NCBI GenBank assembly: GCA_039621445.1 | Contig: CP154955.1 | Span: forward strand, 37,799,123-37,863,122 | Direction of reading: 5' to 3' | DNA from: Euglena gracilis | Lineage: Eukaryota; Euglenida; Euglenophyceae; Euglenales | DNA length: 64,000 bases | In this document: piece after piece, positions 11,740 to 23,604 of the stretch | Numbering within the stretch: the first letter of the stretch is position 1 | Layout of the letters: the number at the start of each line of letters is the position of its first letter | Notes under the pieces: model-generated | Seen by the model: the letters and a program-made list of their open reading frames with translations, nothing else | What the model was told of the DNA's origin: nothing | Databases searched by the model: none | Position numbers and translations under genes: made by a program

Positions 11740-13370
11740 CACCCATGGGGTGAAAAAGACGCTTGGGGATCAAAAGTTCAAAAATGGGGGTTCAAAAACG
11801 GGCTTTGAAGTATACATAGCTTTCACTCCTCTTCTCCTCGGTTTCAAAAATTCCTATTTAAAATCGCATTATGACGCTTTGGCTGTTTGGTGGGGTCCAC
11901 TGATTGTTTGCAGCTTCTCCACATATCAGAAGATGCACTTAACATAAAAAACACTTTTCCGTTTGCATTTATGCCTTCAAATTGTGGGGAACAACTGGTG
12001 TGATTCAGAATAGAACGTTGTGGCAAAGGTTCAGGTTGAGCAGGACACCATCCAGGCTAATTAGATACTGGGGATTGGGGATTGGGGATTGAGGATCATG
12101 ACATAAAGCCCTGCCCCTCCTTTAAAACAATCAGGACCTTGAAATTTCCCAAAAAAATAAGTCAAAGAGCCTTAAATTCAGGAAGGTCTTCCACTGCCAT
12201 TTTTTGGGTCATTGAGCATTTGCCTGATGGGCTTGGATAGGAGTACCATGTTTTTTTTCAGATCACCGTTGTTGACAACTGCCGTTACGGTGTCCTAGAA
12301 TACCTCATATCAGTAATGTAGTTTTAAATACAAGGGATCTATAGCGGTTGGGAGGTCCACAAGGGGGATAAACGTGACAACATGACATAGGTCCAAAAAA
12401 ACACCAGGTATTTCTGAAACAAAACTATTGTCGCTGTCCAAAAAAAACCCCTACGTATGACCAAAAACCTCATATGGACGAAAAAAAAAGAATAAAATTG
12501 AATCAAATTACAAAAAAAATTGAAATTTGGCGGGTTGTTGCATGCTCCTTTCAGGGACTCAATCCTTTTCCTACGTGACTTGGGTCATCCCACAGGCATG
12601 TCTGGGTTTTTCTCCACCGTTGCGCAATAACCATGACCGCTGTGAGCTGTGCTCCATTGGGACCTGAAGATGAAACCGAGGAGGCATCTGCATCTCCCAG
12701 CACAGCGAAGAAGGGTATGCCACCTGGGAGCAGTTTGTTTTTGTGGAGTCCATAATGGGACTGGGCCCGGTGAACCTGAACACACCCGCAAGTAGTAGCA
12801 CCACCATCACCACCACCACACTCAAATCCAAGGCACCATAAAGAAGAACTTCCCCAAGGGGAGAGAAAGAAGGATGGGGTCAGAACTCCCCATACCGCGC
12901 TGGCTGACCATGTGGCTGCCTGGACTGGAGAAGACGAGGGGTCAGAATGCAAGGCAGCGCGGCCCAGACCCTCCACGCCCACCGCACCGCACCGCACACC
13001 CGAACGGCGCCGCAATACCCCGCGACCACCCCATGGCAAAGGTGGCAAAGTGTGGCAGGGCAAGGGGTGGCTGGGCAAAACAGTGGCGGGTGGCAGAGTG
13101 AGGGGTGGCAAGGGAAAGGGTGGAGGCAAAGGGGTTTTCCAAGCCAGAACCAAGACGAACATCCACTGAATCACAATCCATGATGACCTCCTGATGACCC
13201 AACAGCAACGCAGCCACGCAGCCCCTGTTGCCAGTCCCACACTGGCCTGTACGCTTCGCCTGAGAGGACCCTGACACCCTCCTTCCCTGACCTCGCTGCT
13301 TGCCCCTGCCAACCGATGCCTGCTTCTTTTTTCCCAGGTTTCTTATATTATTTAAGCCCCGCCCCCCCAC
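11740..13370. other. No gene recognised
   Basis: A three-unit ggggatt repeat sits at 12069-12090. A 253-residue minus-strand frame (12551-13312) spans a GC-rich patch but reads as low-complexity Pro/His/Cys sequence with no motif. I treat it as chance. Confidence 0.4.
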
Positions 13371-13373
13371 ACA

Positions 13374-13512
13374 AATTCACACACGCAGACACACACACAC
13401 ACACACACGTGCACACGCACACACACACACGTGTGCATACCCGCCCACCCACCCACTTGCAAAAACACACACACAAAGACACACACACACAAATACACAC
13501 ACAAACACACAC
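13374..13512 (+). repeat. CA microsatellite
   Basis: A (CA)n tract with CG, AAAC and AGAC interruptions. Open frames of His-Thr come from it. Confidence 0.9.
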
Positions 13513-13685
13513 CATGGGGTTTTTTAGTTTTGGACCCCCAGGTGGGGAGGGGGTAGGGTAAGTGGATCCCCCCGGAGGGGTTGGTATATAATGTTTGGCA
13601 ACATTATGGTGGGACTTTTGGGGGGGGGAACCACCTATTTACTCATCTCTTTCACCACAGCTCATAAAGCTTCTTCTCAGCCAGC

Positions 13686-14330
13686 ATGCAAGATCCTGGA
13701 GGGCGTGGCCCAGGCCCCTCCCCACACCAGTACGTTCTCCCTCCCTCCACCGCCTATGAGGCGTCCCCACCAGCCCAAGAGGTACTCGCTTTTGTGGGAA
13801 ATCAACCCCCTCCTGCTGCTTATGCGGCACAGGCACAAATGCCGCCTCACTCTAAAATCATACAGGTACAAATGTTATGTGTTCCTCAGGCACAAATGCC
13901 ACCCCCTTCTCAGGCGGAAACGCTACCCCCGGCTTATGCCGCTCCTGTACCAATGAAACCTTATACGCAGCACAGCCTCAACGGGCATACCAAGTTCCAA
14001 TGAAACAACCCCCACCTCAGCAGGCTCACCAATTTCCAATGGAACTTGCCACCTCAGCAGACATACCAAGCTCCAATGGAGCAACCGCAGTATGTGAGGG
14101 AGGGACAGGCACCTCAAATGGAGCAGCGCATTACACCATGCGTGGCCCTTCACCTTCCATCCAATATGCACCACAGTATGTCATGTCCCAACAACCACAA
14201 CCACAACCCCAGACCGTGCAGGGTATGTCTCCACCATAAGCCTTACAGGCGGTTCCCCGTCTCCCGCTACTCACCCTGTGGCACACTCCGCAGTCAGCAG
14301 AAGCAGCATATCCGCTTAGGCGGTTCCTGA
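13686..14330 (+). pseudogene. Frameshifted Pro/Gln-rich repeat protein
   Basis: Three plus frames in succession carry one composition. 13686-14003: MQDPGGRGPGPSPHQYVLPP, AYAAQAQMPPHSK, AQMPPPSQAETLPPAYAAPV. 13960-14050: AYQVPMKQPPPQQAHQFPME. 14046-14130: PPQQTYQAPMEQPQYVREGQ. A motif of about 15 residues, YQxPM(E/K)QPPPQQ, repeats at least three times across the frame changes. Two single-base shifts would unite it. It could be a decayed host gene, a gag-like ORF of a retroelement or a collagen-like surface protein. It lies on the strand opposite the coiled-coil gene. Confidence 0.45.
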
Positions 14331-14808
14331 GGTGCACGTAACACACCAGGCAGTATAAACCGTGCAATACCCCGCATACACTGCAGACGTGGTCAATCTC
14401 GCAGAGAAAACCATGTGGACTGCCGTGCACATTAGCACACTGGAACGGGCAGATCCCTTACTGCAAGTGATGTGGGATATCCACTGTCGTCAGATTTTGC
14501 ACACTGGTGCGCCTGCGGCCAAACCCTGATGATGGGGAAAGTGAACTTTTCATGCCCGGGTAATACCCCCCTGACGTCCTCCGTTCAGTCCCCCTGCACA
14601 ATGATTGTTGTTGCCACATTTGCCCTTCGGCGTTTTTTTTTTCTGCAACCATTCATTTTCCATATCAATTCCATTCCATACCCACTCCATATATTTTTAT
14701 CCCCTCGGGGGCCTCCTGAAATGGGGGAGGCACCAAAGCTGTGTGCATGGTATGCGTGCACGTGTCCATTGTTGTGTTTGGTAGTCCCACCCCACCGGGG
14801 GTTTTCTT

Positions 14809-15195
14809 AAGCCGGACGGGACCCTGCCTTTTTTCCAGCCAGCACTTCCAAGAAGGGCTGTGGACCCCCCCCCAGGCGGCCCACTGAAATAAATTTGCGT
14901 CCAGCCCGGGTTTGCCAGGTCGGACCGAAAAAATTTTCGGCGCAAGTGCCGAATTTTTTTTAAATGGGTTCAAAAATGGCCAAAAAATGACATTTTTGGG
15001 TGGTTTTTGGGGTTTTCACACCCTACTTTTTTGCCTGAAAAATGCCAACCCAGCTTGATTTGGGCTTTTTTAGGCATTTTTTATGTCCCCGCTTCGTCCA
15101 GCTCTCAGCCGGGTTCGAACCACCCGGGTGGTTCAAACCACCACCAGGGGAGTACCTTTTCCAGCCGGTACCTTTTTCCAGCAGGCACACAGGAC
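14809..15195 (-). mobile_element. Non-autonomous element, diverged relative of the 43.08 kb TIR element
   Basis: Reading plus, it opens gggttttcttaag like the 43.08 kb element. Read against the reverse complement of that element it matches along most of its length, including ccgaaaaaattttcgg, a ggcgcaagtgccg hairpin and the block aatgccaacccagctt. The far terminal repeat is not recognisable, so this copy is degraded. It contains no ORF. Confidence 0.55.
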
Positions 15196-15518
15196 CCCCC
15201 CCTCAGCCCCTCGTGGTCCTGAGATGGGTTGTGATCATACAATCATTCAGTCACTGGCCGACCCCCCCCCCGCCTCGGGGGGAGGGATGATTGACTGTTT
15301 TTTTCGGGTGACTGACTGACTGGTTTCCGGCCTGAACCCCCTCCCCCCCAGGGGGGGATTGGCAAAAACCACCAAAGTGACCCACCAAAGGTGCCGGTAA
15401 TTTCTTGGCCATTTTTGTGGTCAGTTTCCCCTTGGGTCCCAGACTGCCTCCCCCCCCCCCCCCGTGGGGAGTGACTGGCCGGTTTTGGGAAGAATGGAAA
15501 TAACTCCCCCTTCCCCAC

Positions 15519-15672
15519 CTGTGAAACCGGGCAGGCCAGCTGCCGAGGCAGACCCAGCCCCACCAGCCGCCGGCAGCCACGGCAGCCCCAGCGGGGGCCG
15601 ACGGGCCGCCGGTGCGAAAGGCTGGCCGCCTCCTGCAGCTGCCAAGCGCCACCCCTCCCCCGACAAAGCCGG
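15519..15672 (-). CDS. Exon: Ala/Gly/Pro-rich tail segment
   Basis: The acceptor is strong (pyrimidine-rich run then gttacag), phase 0 in, matching the exon at 21.35 kb. Donor GTGGGG, phase 1 out. The frame reads PALSGEGWRLAAAGGGQPFA, then PAARRPPLGLPWLPAAGGAG, then SASAAGLPGFT. The last coding exon and stop would lie further down and were not found. A rival reading on the plus strand ends at a GT-repeat donor at 15717. Confidence 0.4.
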
Positions 15673-15717
15673 CTGTAACGAAAAAGGTTTTAGGAAACAC
15701 GACGCCCTCAAGTATTG

Positions 15718-15803
15718 GTGTGTGTTTGTGTGTTTGTGTGTTTTTGTGTTTGTGTGTTTGTGTGTGTGTGTGTTTGTGTGTGTATGTGTGTGTGTGTGTT
15801 TCT
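15718..15803 (+). repeat. GT microsatellite
   Basis: (GT)n with TTT interruptions. On the minus strand it lies just upstream of the acceptor of the 15.5-15.67 kb exon. Confidence 0.85.
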
Positions 15804-16199
15804 TGTCAGAGAGCAACCTCGTGAGTGATGGGCATTTCCGGAATCACTCTGCTGTCAACCCCCTTCAAGGGAAAAGGCAGCGGACAGGCAGAACGTTCTT
15901 GGCTTATCAATCATTGGGGCCCACTCAAAGAAGGGATTTCCGGCTGGCACGCCTTTGAATACCAAGAACGGTAGCCCTCTCAATGAATGGTGTTTACAGA
16001 GGAGAGGAGGTTTTCTGCAGGTCGCTGCTTTGCGCCACTCCCTCGCCATATGTGCCAGTGATGCTGCCAGGACTGAAATTCAAGGTAATGGGGACGGGGT
16101 GGCCCTTGGGACCAATGGACCGATGGAAGCAGCCCCTTTCTGGAAGGATGGATTTCAATGATTACATGAAAGAAAACAATTAACAAAATTCAGATGTTA

Positions 16200-16850
16200 A
16201 AATGGAACTATCAAATCCAGTTGTGAATAAATCAGTTGAAAATTCAGAACATATACATTCTCCAGCAACGACATCGGTGAAAAAATGATTGGAAAGGTAC
16301 GAATAGAAGAAATCTGACGTGTGCATGATATTGAGAAACTGCATCACTCAGTAAGAGTTACAGCCACTTGGCGAGAGTTAAAATGATATTATGTATTTGT
16401 TGGGTGTGTCTGAAAAAACATGTAATTATTGGCATATATTATGAAATACTACAATTTGCACATTGTAAATTCAATTGTACAGGGCAATTTTAATTAATAA
16501 TTAATTAATATGTATTTTCCAGGTTGTATCTTGACATTGGACATTACCTTGACATGCATTTTATTAAATAATTAATTAATTAATTAATTTACGATAAACT
16601 AAACAAACAAAAACAGCATTAATAACAACAAACAACATTAATATTATAATACATACGTATCCTAACTTTTTGCATGGGTATAACATTAACATTACTTTCT
16701 CAAAGTTGATGTTTTCTTAGTGTAATATATGCAAAAAAACTGTTCGCACAATCGCCAGTAATAGATAAATACAGTGATTACATTGATTACATCTACAAAA
16801 TGTTGACATTTTATGCAGTAATTTTGTGGTAATTTTTAATATAACCCCTG
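16200..16850. other. AT-rich stretch without a gene
   Basis: It contains ttaattaa tandem units at 16492-16512 and 16565-16592, and runs of A/T. No coding pattern. Confidence 0.5.
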
Positions 16851-17079
16851 ACTCGTTGTTGTGCCTTCTTTCCCAAGGATGTTCTTTGAATGTTAGATCA
16901 AAGACAGACCATTTTCGATCCACGGCAAAAATCCATCACTATCTAGTCGCCAGTTGGGCCACCATTGAGTCAATCCAACCAACCGTCCAAGCTGCATTCG
17001 TGCTTACCCCAAGTATTCACCAATCGAGGAAATACTTCAGGGAAATACAAAACCCAAGGTGCAAAGAACGACAACCTCG

Positions 17080-17510
17080 CACTCTGGGCTGCAGTTCATT
17101 TAAACCATTGAGCCAGAGTGAGTTGCACCATCAGACCCGTGCAAGAAACTGTGGGCGAAGCCCAAAACACTTGTGATCATTGACCTATTTGCTGTGCACA
17201 GGTTTCAAAAAAGAATTTGAAAACAACAGAAATTTGGGCTTCGAGGGCCATAGGGAGGACGTCCTGTTCATCCCCGGTGGGTGTGCCGGATTCATCCGGG
17301 TGATGGATGTGTGAATCAACACCGCCTTCAAAGCAGACGTTTGAAACCAACACATCTGGTGAAGAGCCGAGAAAAATTCAGGTACATCACCCTGCACCCC
17401 TATGACCATGGACAATGGCATCTATCCCACAGGCTGGGTGCCAAACCGGTCTGGGAAAACTTGATCGAATGGATCCTCTCCATTGTTGGAACATATCCTA
17501 CAAAGTAATT
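17080..17510 (+). pseudogene. DDE_1 transposase relic, C-terminal part
   Basis: 17130-17205 reads CKKLWAKPKTLVIIDLFAVH (second catalytic D, D-x4-H). After a frameshift near 17210 comes EFENNRNLGFEGHREDVLFI, then PGGCAGFIRVMDVCINTAFK, the PGG-TxxLQPLDVxxNKPFK block of the family with changes. In-frame stops follow MDV and ADV. It complements the fragment at 3.6-4.1 kb, but the two are separate copies. Confidence 0.6.
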
Positions 17511-17689
17511 TATTTGCATCTACATGAATTCCCTCATCGATATGGCATCCTTCCCCCTCCCCTTCATATTATTCTAAATTTTTTCTTCCTGTGGTTTTCA
17601 TCCTTTGTCATCATCTCTGTCCATCTCCTTTCCTCTTTCCTCATCTTTGATGGTCTGTAGTTGACCTCTCGTGGTTTCTTCACAGGAAA

Positions 17690-20650
17690 CCGGAGCCTTC
17701 TTCGGATTCTTCCAGCACTCCAAGTACAACTCCTTCCGCTGCTCCTGTCTCGATGCCCCCCACCTCGCAGCCTGACACGCTTCGTTCAGTGTCTAGCCAT
17801 CCAAAGGGGATTACCATTCGTCTTATGAATCTTTCCTGGAGCTTCACCACCGAGAGGTAGACAGGTGTTATTTGGGGGGGTTACTCCATACTCAAGACAT
17901 TGTCACTCAATTGAACATCGACAAGGGCTTTTTGTCACCTCAACCTTCCTGAACACAAATATTCTGAGATTTTGCCACCGAGGATGTTGTGGATGTCACT
18001 CTACCCTCTGGACTCTCCTTTCATATGTGTGGCCGTGCTCCAGATGGTTCTATGTATTATGACTGCAGGTCCACTCGGCCTCCTGCACAAAAAAGGATGA
18101 CGCCCTCTCCGGTCGTCTCAAAGAGATCTTCCTCTCCACAAGTGTCACCGTCGACTTCCTTCTCCACGTCAACGCCACCTCCACCCCCTCTCCTCCAATC
18201 GTCCCCAAGTCCACCGTCGACTCATTCACCTCCAGTCCATTTTCATACTTACCAGCCAACCTTCAGAAGCACATTTTCATTTTTTCCTCTTTTGCTCCTC
18301 CCATAGGTGCCCTCCTCAATTGGTTGTGGACACCCCCACTCCCTCCGGGCTACCATGTTCCTCCCGATTTTGTTCATGTCATAGGCCCACTAATCAGTGC
18401 ATCCCAGTCTACCTCCAGGATCTCCCTCATTTGGAGCATTTTTGATGAGCGAGCAATGTGGACCACTGCTCCATCACCGGATGTCCCCGTTTATGCAAAA
18501 GGGTGTTGGAATTGTAAGACTTTGTTCTCGGATGCAAGAGCACTTCATCTGCCCTGCCCGCACTGTTTATCAACATCTCGCGTTCTCACTCTGGGAGTCT
18601 TTTCTGCAAGCATCACATCCACCCTTCTTTCTTTTCTTCTACATTGGCTGCGACAGATTCCGGGTCAGTGGATCTCCATCTTCGTACACGTCATCTGGTC
18701 ATGGGCTCGAGTGTTACTGGATCGTCCCCGCCTGCTGTTCACATCTCTCCTCCTATGTTGGTGCAGAATGCCGTCCTTGTCCTCTTTTCCATGCGGAGAT
18801 CAGGTACTCGTCCCCCAATCAAAGGCCCCGCGCAATTCCCACCTCGAATGTTCGATGCCTCTTTGACTCCTTTTGCGGACATTGTGGTCGTTCCAAGATT
18901 GACCAATGTTCAATTTTCACACATTCTGTGAATTTCGTTGTGGCCAACGCTTTTTGCATCAAAGCAGAATTCAGTGATACTCCGGCAAACTTGCTCAAGC
19001 TTCCGTCTGGACACCACATCAACTCAAACTCTCATGTTTTACCCGTTACCGGCAGGTACTCTTGTTCCCTCAAGCAGCATCTCCCTCCAAAACTAGGTGA
19101 CTGGGTGGAGTAATTAAATGGCAGAGTGCCTTCTGTACAAGTGCAACCTGTTCATGATGTCTCTCCATTTTGCACCATGCCTTTAAACTGTGGATCATCC
19201 CTACCTCATGTTTTCTATCACTTTTCCATCTTGGATCCAGATGTTTTTTTGCTGCAAGAACTTTGGGAATCGGACCCTCGACATGAAGCTTGCCTAAAGG
19301 ATTGCAAGAGACTTTTGGGATCATTTCGGAACCGGGGACAAAGTCGCTGCACTCTTCTGCATCAACGCCTCTTCGGCCATTCTCCGAGTGCATCTGCTAC
19401 CTTCCTGCATGACTCTCGCTCTTGGATGGAACTGGATTTCATTTTTTCTCAAGGTTCGCTTCTTGTTTTGAATGTTCACATGGACCCATCTTGCAGCAGA
19501 AATCAGAAGAATTGCACCTTAAGGGGACGTTAATATCCACTGCTAAAGGGACTGTCTTAATTTTGGGGGATTTCAACATGCATCGCACGTCTCGTGGGAT
19601 TTTGGATAACTTGGCTCAGGCTTCCCTTGGGTTGGATCAAAGGTACTTGCACCACTGTGAATCAGGGTAAGACTTTGCAGTGAAATTGATTACACTTTGA
19701 TCTCCTTCCACGAATGATTGCATTGAGGATATTGTTGTTCCCAAATTTTTGCCGCATCAAAATCACACAAAAGATATGCACTCTCTCAGATACCTGAAAC
19801 CTCAAAATCAACGTTTCACACGTGCTTTCGCTATTCTGGTTCTGGCTTCAAAACCAAGATATTCACCCAACCCTCTGGATTCGAGTGCATTGGTTGTTGG
19901 CCGACAACATTTTCAAACCATTCTGTACCCATATCAATGCATCGAAATTTTTCGAATTGGGGATTGTATGCTCCCAACGCCGTTCTGATGAACTCCTCAA
20001 GCAATGGCTGCATTCCTGTCAAGAACATAGATTTCTTCGAGGCTTGCGCTTGAACAAAGAGATTTCTTCGACTATTTGTCCCTCTAAAATAACCGCCAAG
20101 GCCATTCAAATCATGTCGAGACGACCCGTGCCATACCCCCCTTTGAAAGATTATTTCCAAGAACATAAGACCTCCGCCGCAATGATGGAAGAAATTTTAT
20201 CTCAGTTCGACATTTACCATGCCATTCGAGGTGTTTCAATGAATGTCAGCCTGTTGCTTTCTTCATTGGATTCAGCTCGTTCACTGCCTCTTGACGACCC
20301 CCCTTTCGATGTCCTTTTTCAAGCACAACGTGAAGGCCTCTGGCACCTTGATGTTCAAGAACGCCGTCAGCGTCTTTTGGCCCGCCCCACATGGTGCTTC
20401 CGATCTGTGTCATCCCTTCGAGCGTCTCTCAGAGGTAGGGCGAATGTTTTGCACTCCTTCCAGTTTTTTGAATGGTTGGAGCAGTGACAGCGTTGGTGTT
20501 TGCAATTTGCCCCTTCGAACCGAAAGTCGCCTCGCCTAGATACGGGAAAAAATACATCTGGTTGCGTAACATTGCATTGTGTAAATGCTTCCGGTTCACA
20601 AACCCAAAGACTGTCTGCCAGGCAGCAGTAGCACCCTCGACTGAACCTGA
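17690..20650 (+). mobile_element. Decayed LINE-type retrotransposon
   Basis: The order is ORF1-like, endonuclease, then the front part of an RT. 17989-18306: Ser/Pro-rich sequence after MDVTLPSGLSFHMCGRAPDG. 18480-18570: CWNCKTLFSDARALHLPCPH C, a C-x2-C...C-x2-C zinc motif. 19126-19680: APE-like endonuclease (DPDVFLLQELW, LDFIFSQGSLLVLNVHMDPS, VLILGDFNMHRTS). 19822-20487: the same linker protein as the 37.4 kb LINE (LFWFWLQNQDIHPTLW). About 1.3-1.4 kb that encodes the RT core in the other copy is missing near 20480. Many frameshifts. It lies in the intron between the 21.35 and 15.6 kb exons, antisense to the host gene. Confidence 0.65.
19126..19690 (+). pseudogene. LINE endonuclease (EEP/APE-like), frameshifted
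   Basis: It contains the E motif in DVFLLQELW, the Y/D region around WMELDFIFSQ, NVHMDPS and the GDFNMH motif. The reading frame changes after 19533. The C-terminal SDH motif region (19690-19760) is not clear. The enzyme would nick target DNA for target-primed reverse transcription. This copy is broken. Confidence 0.6.
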
Positions 20651-21190
20651 GCCATCTGAGGCTCAACTGCTGTAATCTTCCATGACCTTTTCCACGTGTT
20701 TGAGGAAGCTTAAAAATATCCTCCTGCAACCGAACAGCAACAAGGATCTGACATGAAGACAATTTATATGATAAGTTAAGAATTGCAAGGTTCGAAAGAT
20801 TTTGTGAATATCAACTGGATTTCATTTAATTACATACAATACAATTCAAAGGAGCCAGGGGCATTGATTTCCAAATAGTTTTCCAACTTGATCTATTCAA
20901 CAATTTAATCCCAGGTGCTTCTTTTCTTACCAAGGTGGTGCATTAACAACGGTGCGGACAGGAAAATCTTTCCCTGTGAACCTCCCTTCAGAAGCTGTGT
21001 GGGTCCTTCAAGGAAAGGTGAGGAAAGATGCATGCATTGGCTTTGGATTGTGAGGAGCATCAATTCTGTTGGCCTGTAAAATGGAGGAATTTTGCTCGGT
21101 TGCATAAATAAGTGAAACAGTGCTTTCAAGGAAGCCCTGGCTGCCCCAGAAGAGAAAAGGCAGTCTGCCCCCCCCCCCAGCATTCACAAG
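20651..21190. other. No gene recognised
   Basis: AT-rich then mixed sequence between the LINE relic and the basic tail exon. A 92-residue minus frame (20905-21183) has no motif. Confidence 0.4.
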
Positions 21191-21351
21191 CCATTGACCA
21201 AAAAGGAGCAAAGCTCAAGGTCAGAAACCAGACAGCCACACCCCCAGTTGGTGCAAACCCAGTCTGAAACGATCAGGGGAGGGGGGGGCGACCCAGCAAT
21301 ACTTCTGGGCGACGTCTGCCCCTCCCCCCACCGTGCCCGGCCCAAACACAC

Positions 21352-21481
21352 CGCGCCGGTCCCCAGCCCCGCAGGCACCGCCCGGGGGGCCTCGGCGGCG
21401 GGGGCCGCCCGCCGCTTCTCCCGCCGGCGGGGGGTGGGGCCCGCTGGGGGAGGGGCCGCCGCCGCGACGTCCGCGAGGCGG
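21352..21481 (-). CDS. Exon: basic Ala/Pro-rich tail segment
   Basis: Acceptor catccgccgcag, phase 2 in, matching the exon above. Donor GTGTGT, phase 0 out. The frame reads RLADVAAAAPPPAGPTPRRR, EKRRAAPAAEAPRAVPAGLG. GC content is very high and low complexity weakens the call, but splice sites and phase fit. Confidence 0.45.
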
Positions 21482-21921
21482 CTGCGGCGGATGTGGGGGT
21501 GGGGGAACGCACCCACCCCCACGTGTTGCGGACTGACCCCCAGCGATGAATGTTCACTTTCAAATGGCCAGTCAGTCACTTCCTCCCTCCGGAGGGGGGA
21601 GGCGGTCACTTCAGTCACTGGCCTTAGCAATTCACTGGCAATAGCTCAAAATCGACGGGGTTTGGATACTTCTTTTTTTTAAAAGAATTCGAGCGCCTTC
21701 GGTATCGGGTGGGGACTTCTTCGTTTCTGGACGACCCTCTCAACCTTACAGGGGGTGGGGGTGGACTTCGTCACTGCCCGAAAAAACCAGTGGTGCATGC
21801 TCTACACATAACACAAACGCATGCACAGATGCACCAACACACATACCCAACGCAACGTTGCACACCCCACAAACCAGCCCAGACCCGAGCATGCGCAATG
21901 CACATGCGCCCACCACCCGCC

Positions 21922-22246
<325 letters not shown>

Positions 22247-22480
22247 CGAGCTGCCTGCTGGAGGTCCGCCTCCTGCCGAGCCACCACACCCCGGCACTGC
22301 TCCAGCGACAGCCGGCCCAGCGCCAGCTCCTGCTGCAGGGCCTGCTCCCGCTGCGCCCGCTGCTCCGCCTCCGCCCGCAGCCGCCCCATCCGGCCCTGCA
22401 GCGCTGTGAGCTGCTGCGTCGCCAGCGCAAGCTGCTCCGACGTGGCCGCCGCGGTGCGCACCACCGGCGTGGGCCGAGGT
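22247..22480 (-). CDS. Exon: coiled coil (EQLALATQQLTALQGRMGRL)
   Basis: Acceptor tgcctggcag, phase 2 in and out, 234 nt. It continues RAEAEQRAQREQALQQELAL and ends SLEQCRGVVARQEADLQQAA. The donor GTGTGT is the first unit of a 325-bp CA/GT microsatellite, so the intron begins inside the repeat. Confidence 0.75.
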
Positions 22481-23204
22481 CTGCCAGGCACGGGTGCCAA
22501 ACAAACACATCCTTTGGATGAGCGAGATGGGCAGGTACCGGTGGGGGGGGGGTTAAATTGAGGAAATTGACGTTGGACGTTGAAAAAAAAATGGCGGCCT
22601 CGGCCAAAATGGTAAAAAGATATTTGGCAGGGTTTCGTTGTTTTCTTTCAGTGGAAAACAGCGGCAATTTCCAATATTCTCCAAAAAAAAATTGGCAGTC
22701 GCGGCCAAATCGATAAAGAAAATTCTCGGCAGCAATTCGTTGCACCAATTTTTTCCAAGTCACTTCTGGTCATTGCCAGTCCCCCCCGGTAGTGCTCTGA
22801 CCGCCACCCCAGAGGCCGGCCAGAAACTTTGCGCCTCCGCAGTCACACCTCAAACTTTGTGGGTGCAACAACAACTGGTTAAAAGAAAATGGGTTGGGGC
22901 TCCATCCATTGGGCACCGCCGCGGACAAATGCTGTGTTGCCTGGCGCTCAGAATCCTGAATGACCTGCGTGGATAAGACACAGGCGGATGGGGGGCATGC
23001 GCATCTGCAGTCGCTCCGGTACGCAAATCAAACACACAAGACAAGCATACATGCACACAAAGATAGGGGTAAATAGTAATGGTGATGAAGGATGCAGCCC
23101 AACCATGTGCACACACACGCACATACATAACCTGCACATACATGTATTTCGCACGACACACACCCATCACCCACAGCACCACAAGCACAACGGACACAAC
23201 ACAC

Positions 23205-23372
23205 TTTATGCGCAGCGTCCGTCTCGGCCTGGGACACCCACTTCGCCCGCATGGCCGCCAGGGAACGCTGCAGCTGCCCCACCTGCGCCTCCTTCTCCGC
23301 CAGCTGCTTCCCCAGCACGGCGTTGCGGGCACACAGCTGGGCCAGCTCGTCCCCTTGGGCCTGCGCCTTGTC
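23205..23372 (-). CDS. Exon: coiled coil (AVLGKQLAEKEAQVGQLQRS)
   Basis: Acceptor gctgacag, 56 codons, starting DKAQAQGDELAQLCARN. The donor lies in GTGTGTTG, so it can shift by two nucleotides. The version two bases later gives the phase-2 end that the next exon needs. Confidence 0.7.
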
Positions 23373-23481
23373 CTGTCAGCCGCGGGAGGACAGCAACACG
23401 GGGCGTGATCCGAAGAGGTGTCACACGGGGTTCACAGCGATGGACCCCCAATAACGACCTTCGGGTGGCCAAATGAATAAA

Positions 23482-23604
23482 TACAAACAAACAAACAAAC
23501 AAACAAACAAACAAAAAAATAAATAAATTAATAATAAATAAATAAATAAATAAAAAAATAACTAAATAACTAACTAAATAAATAAATAATAAATAAATAA
23601 AAAC
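23482..23604 (+). repeat. Tetranucleotide repeats (AAAC)n and (AAAT)n
   Basis: (acaa)n followed by (ataa)n with ctaa variants, in the intron between the 24.65 and 23.2 kb exons. Confidence 0.9.

Noticed and set aside
12551-13312. 253-residue minus-strand ORF
   Set aside because: Composition follows local GC, with no motif, no splice pattern and no repeat partner.
15552-15717. Plus-strand exon ending at a GT-repeat donor
   Set aside because: The minus-strand exon over the same bases has a better acceptor and the phase required by the 21.35 kb exon. The plus reading is kept only as a rival.
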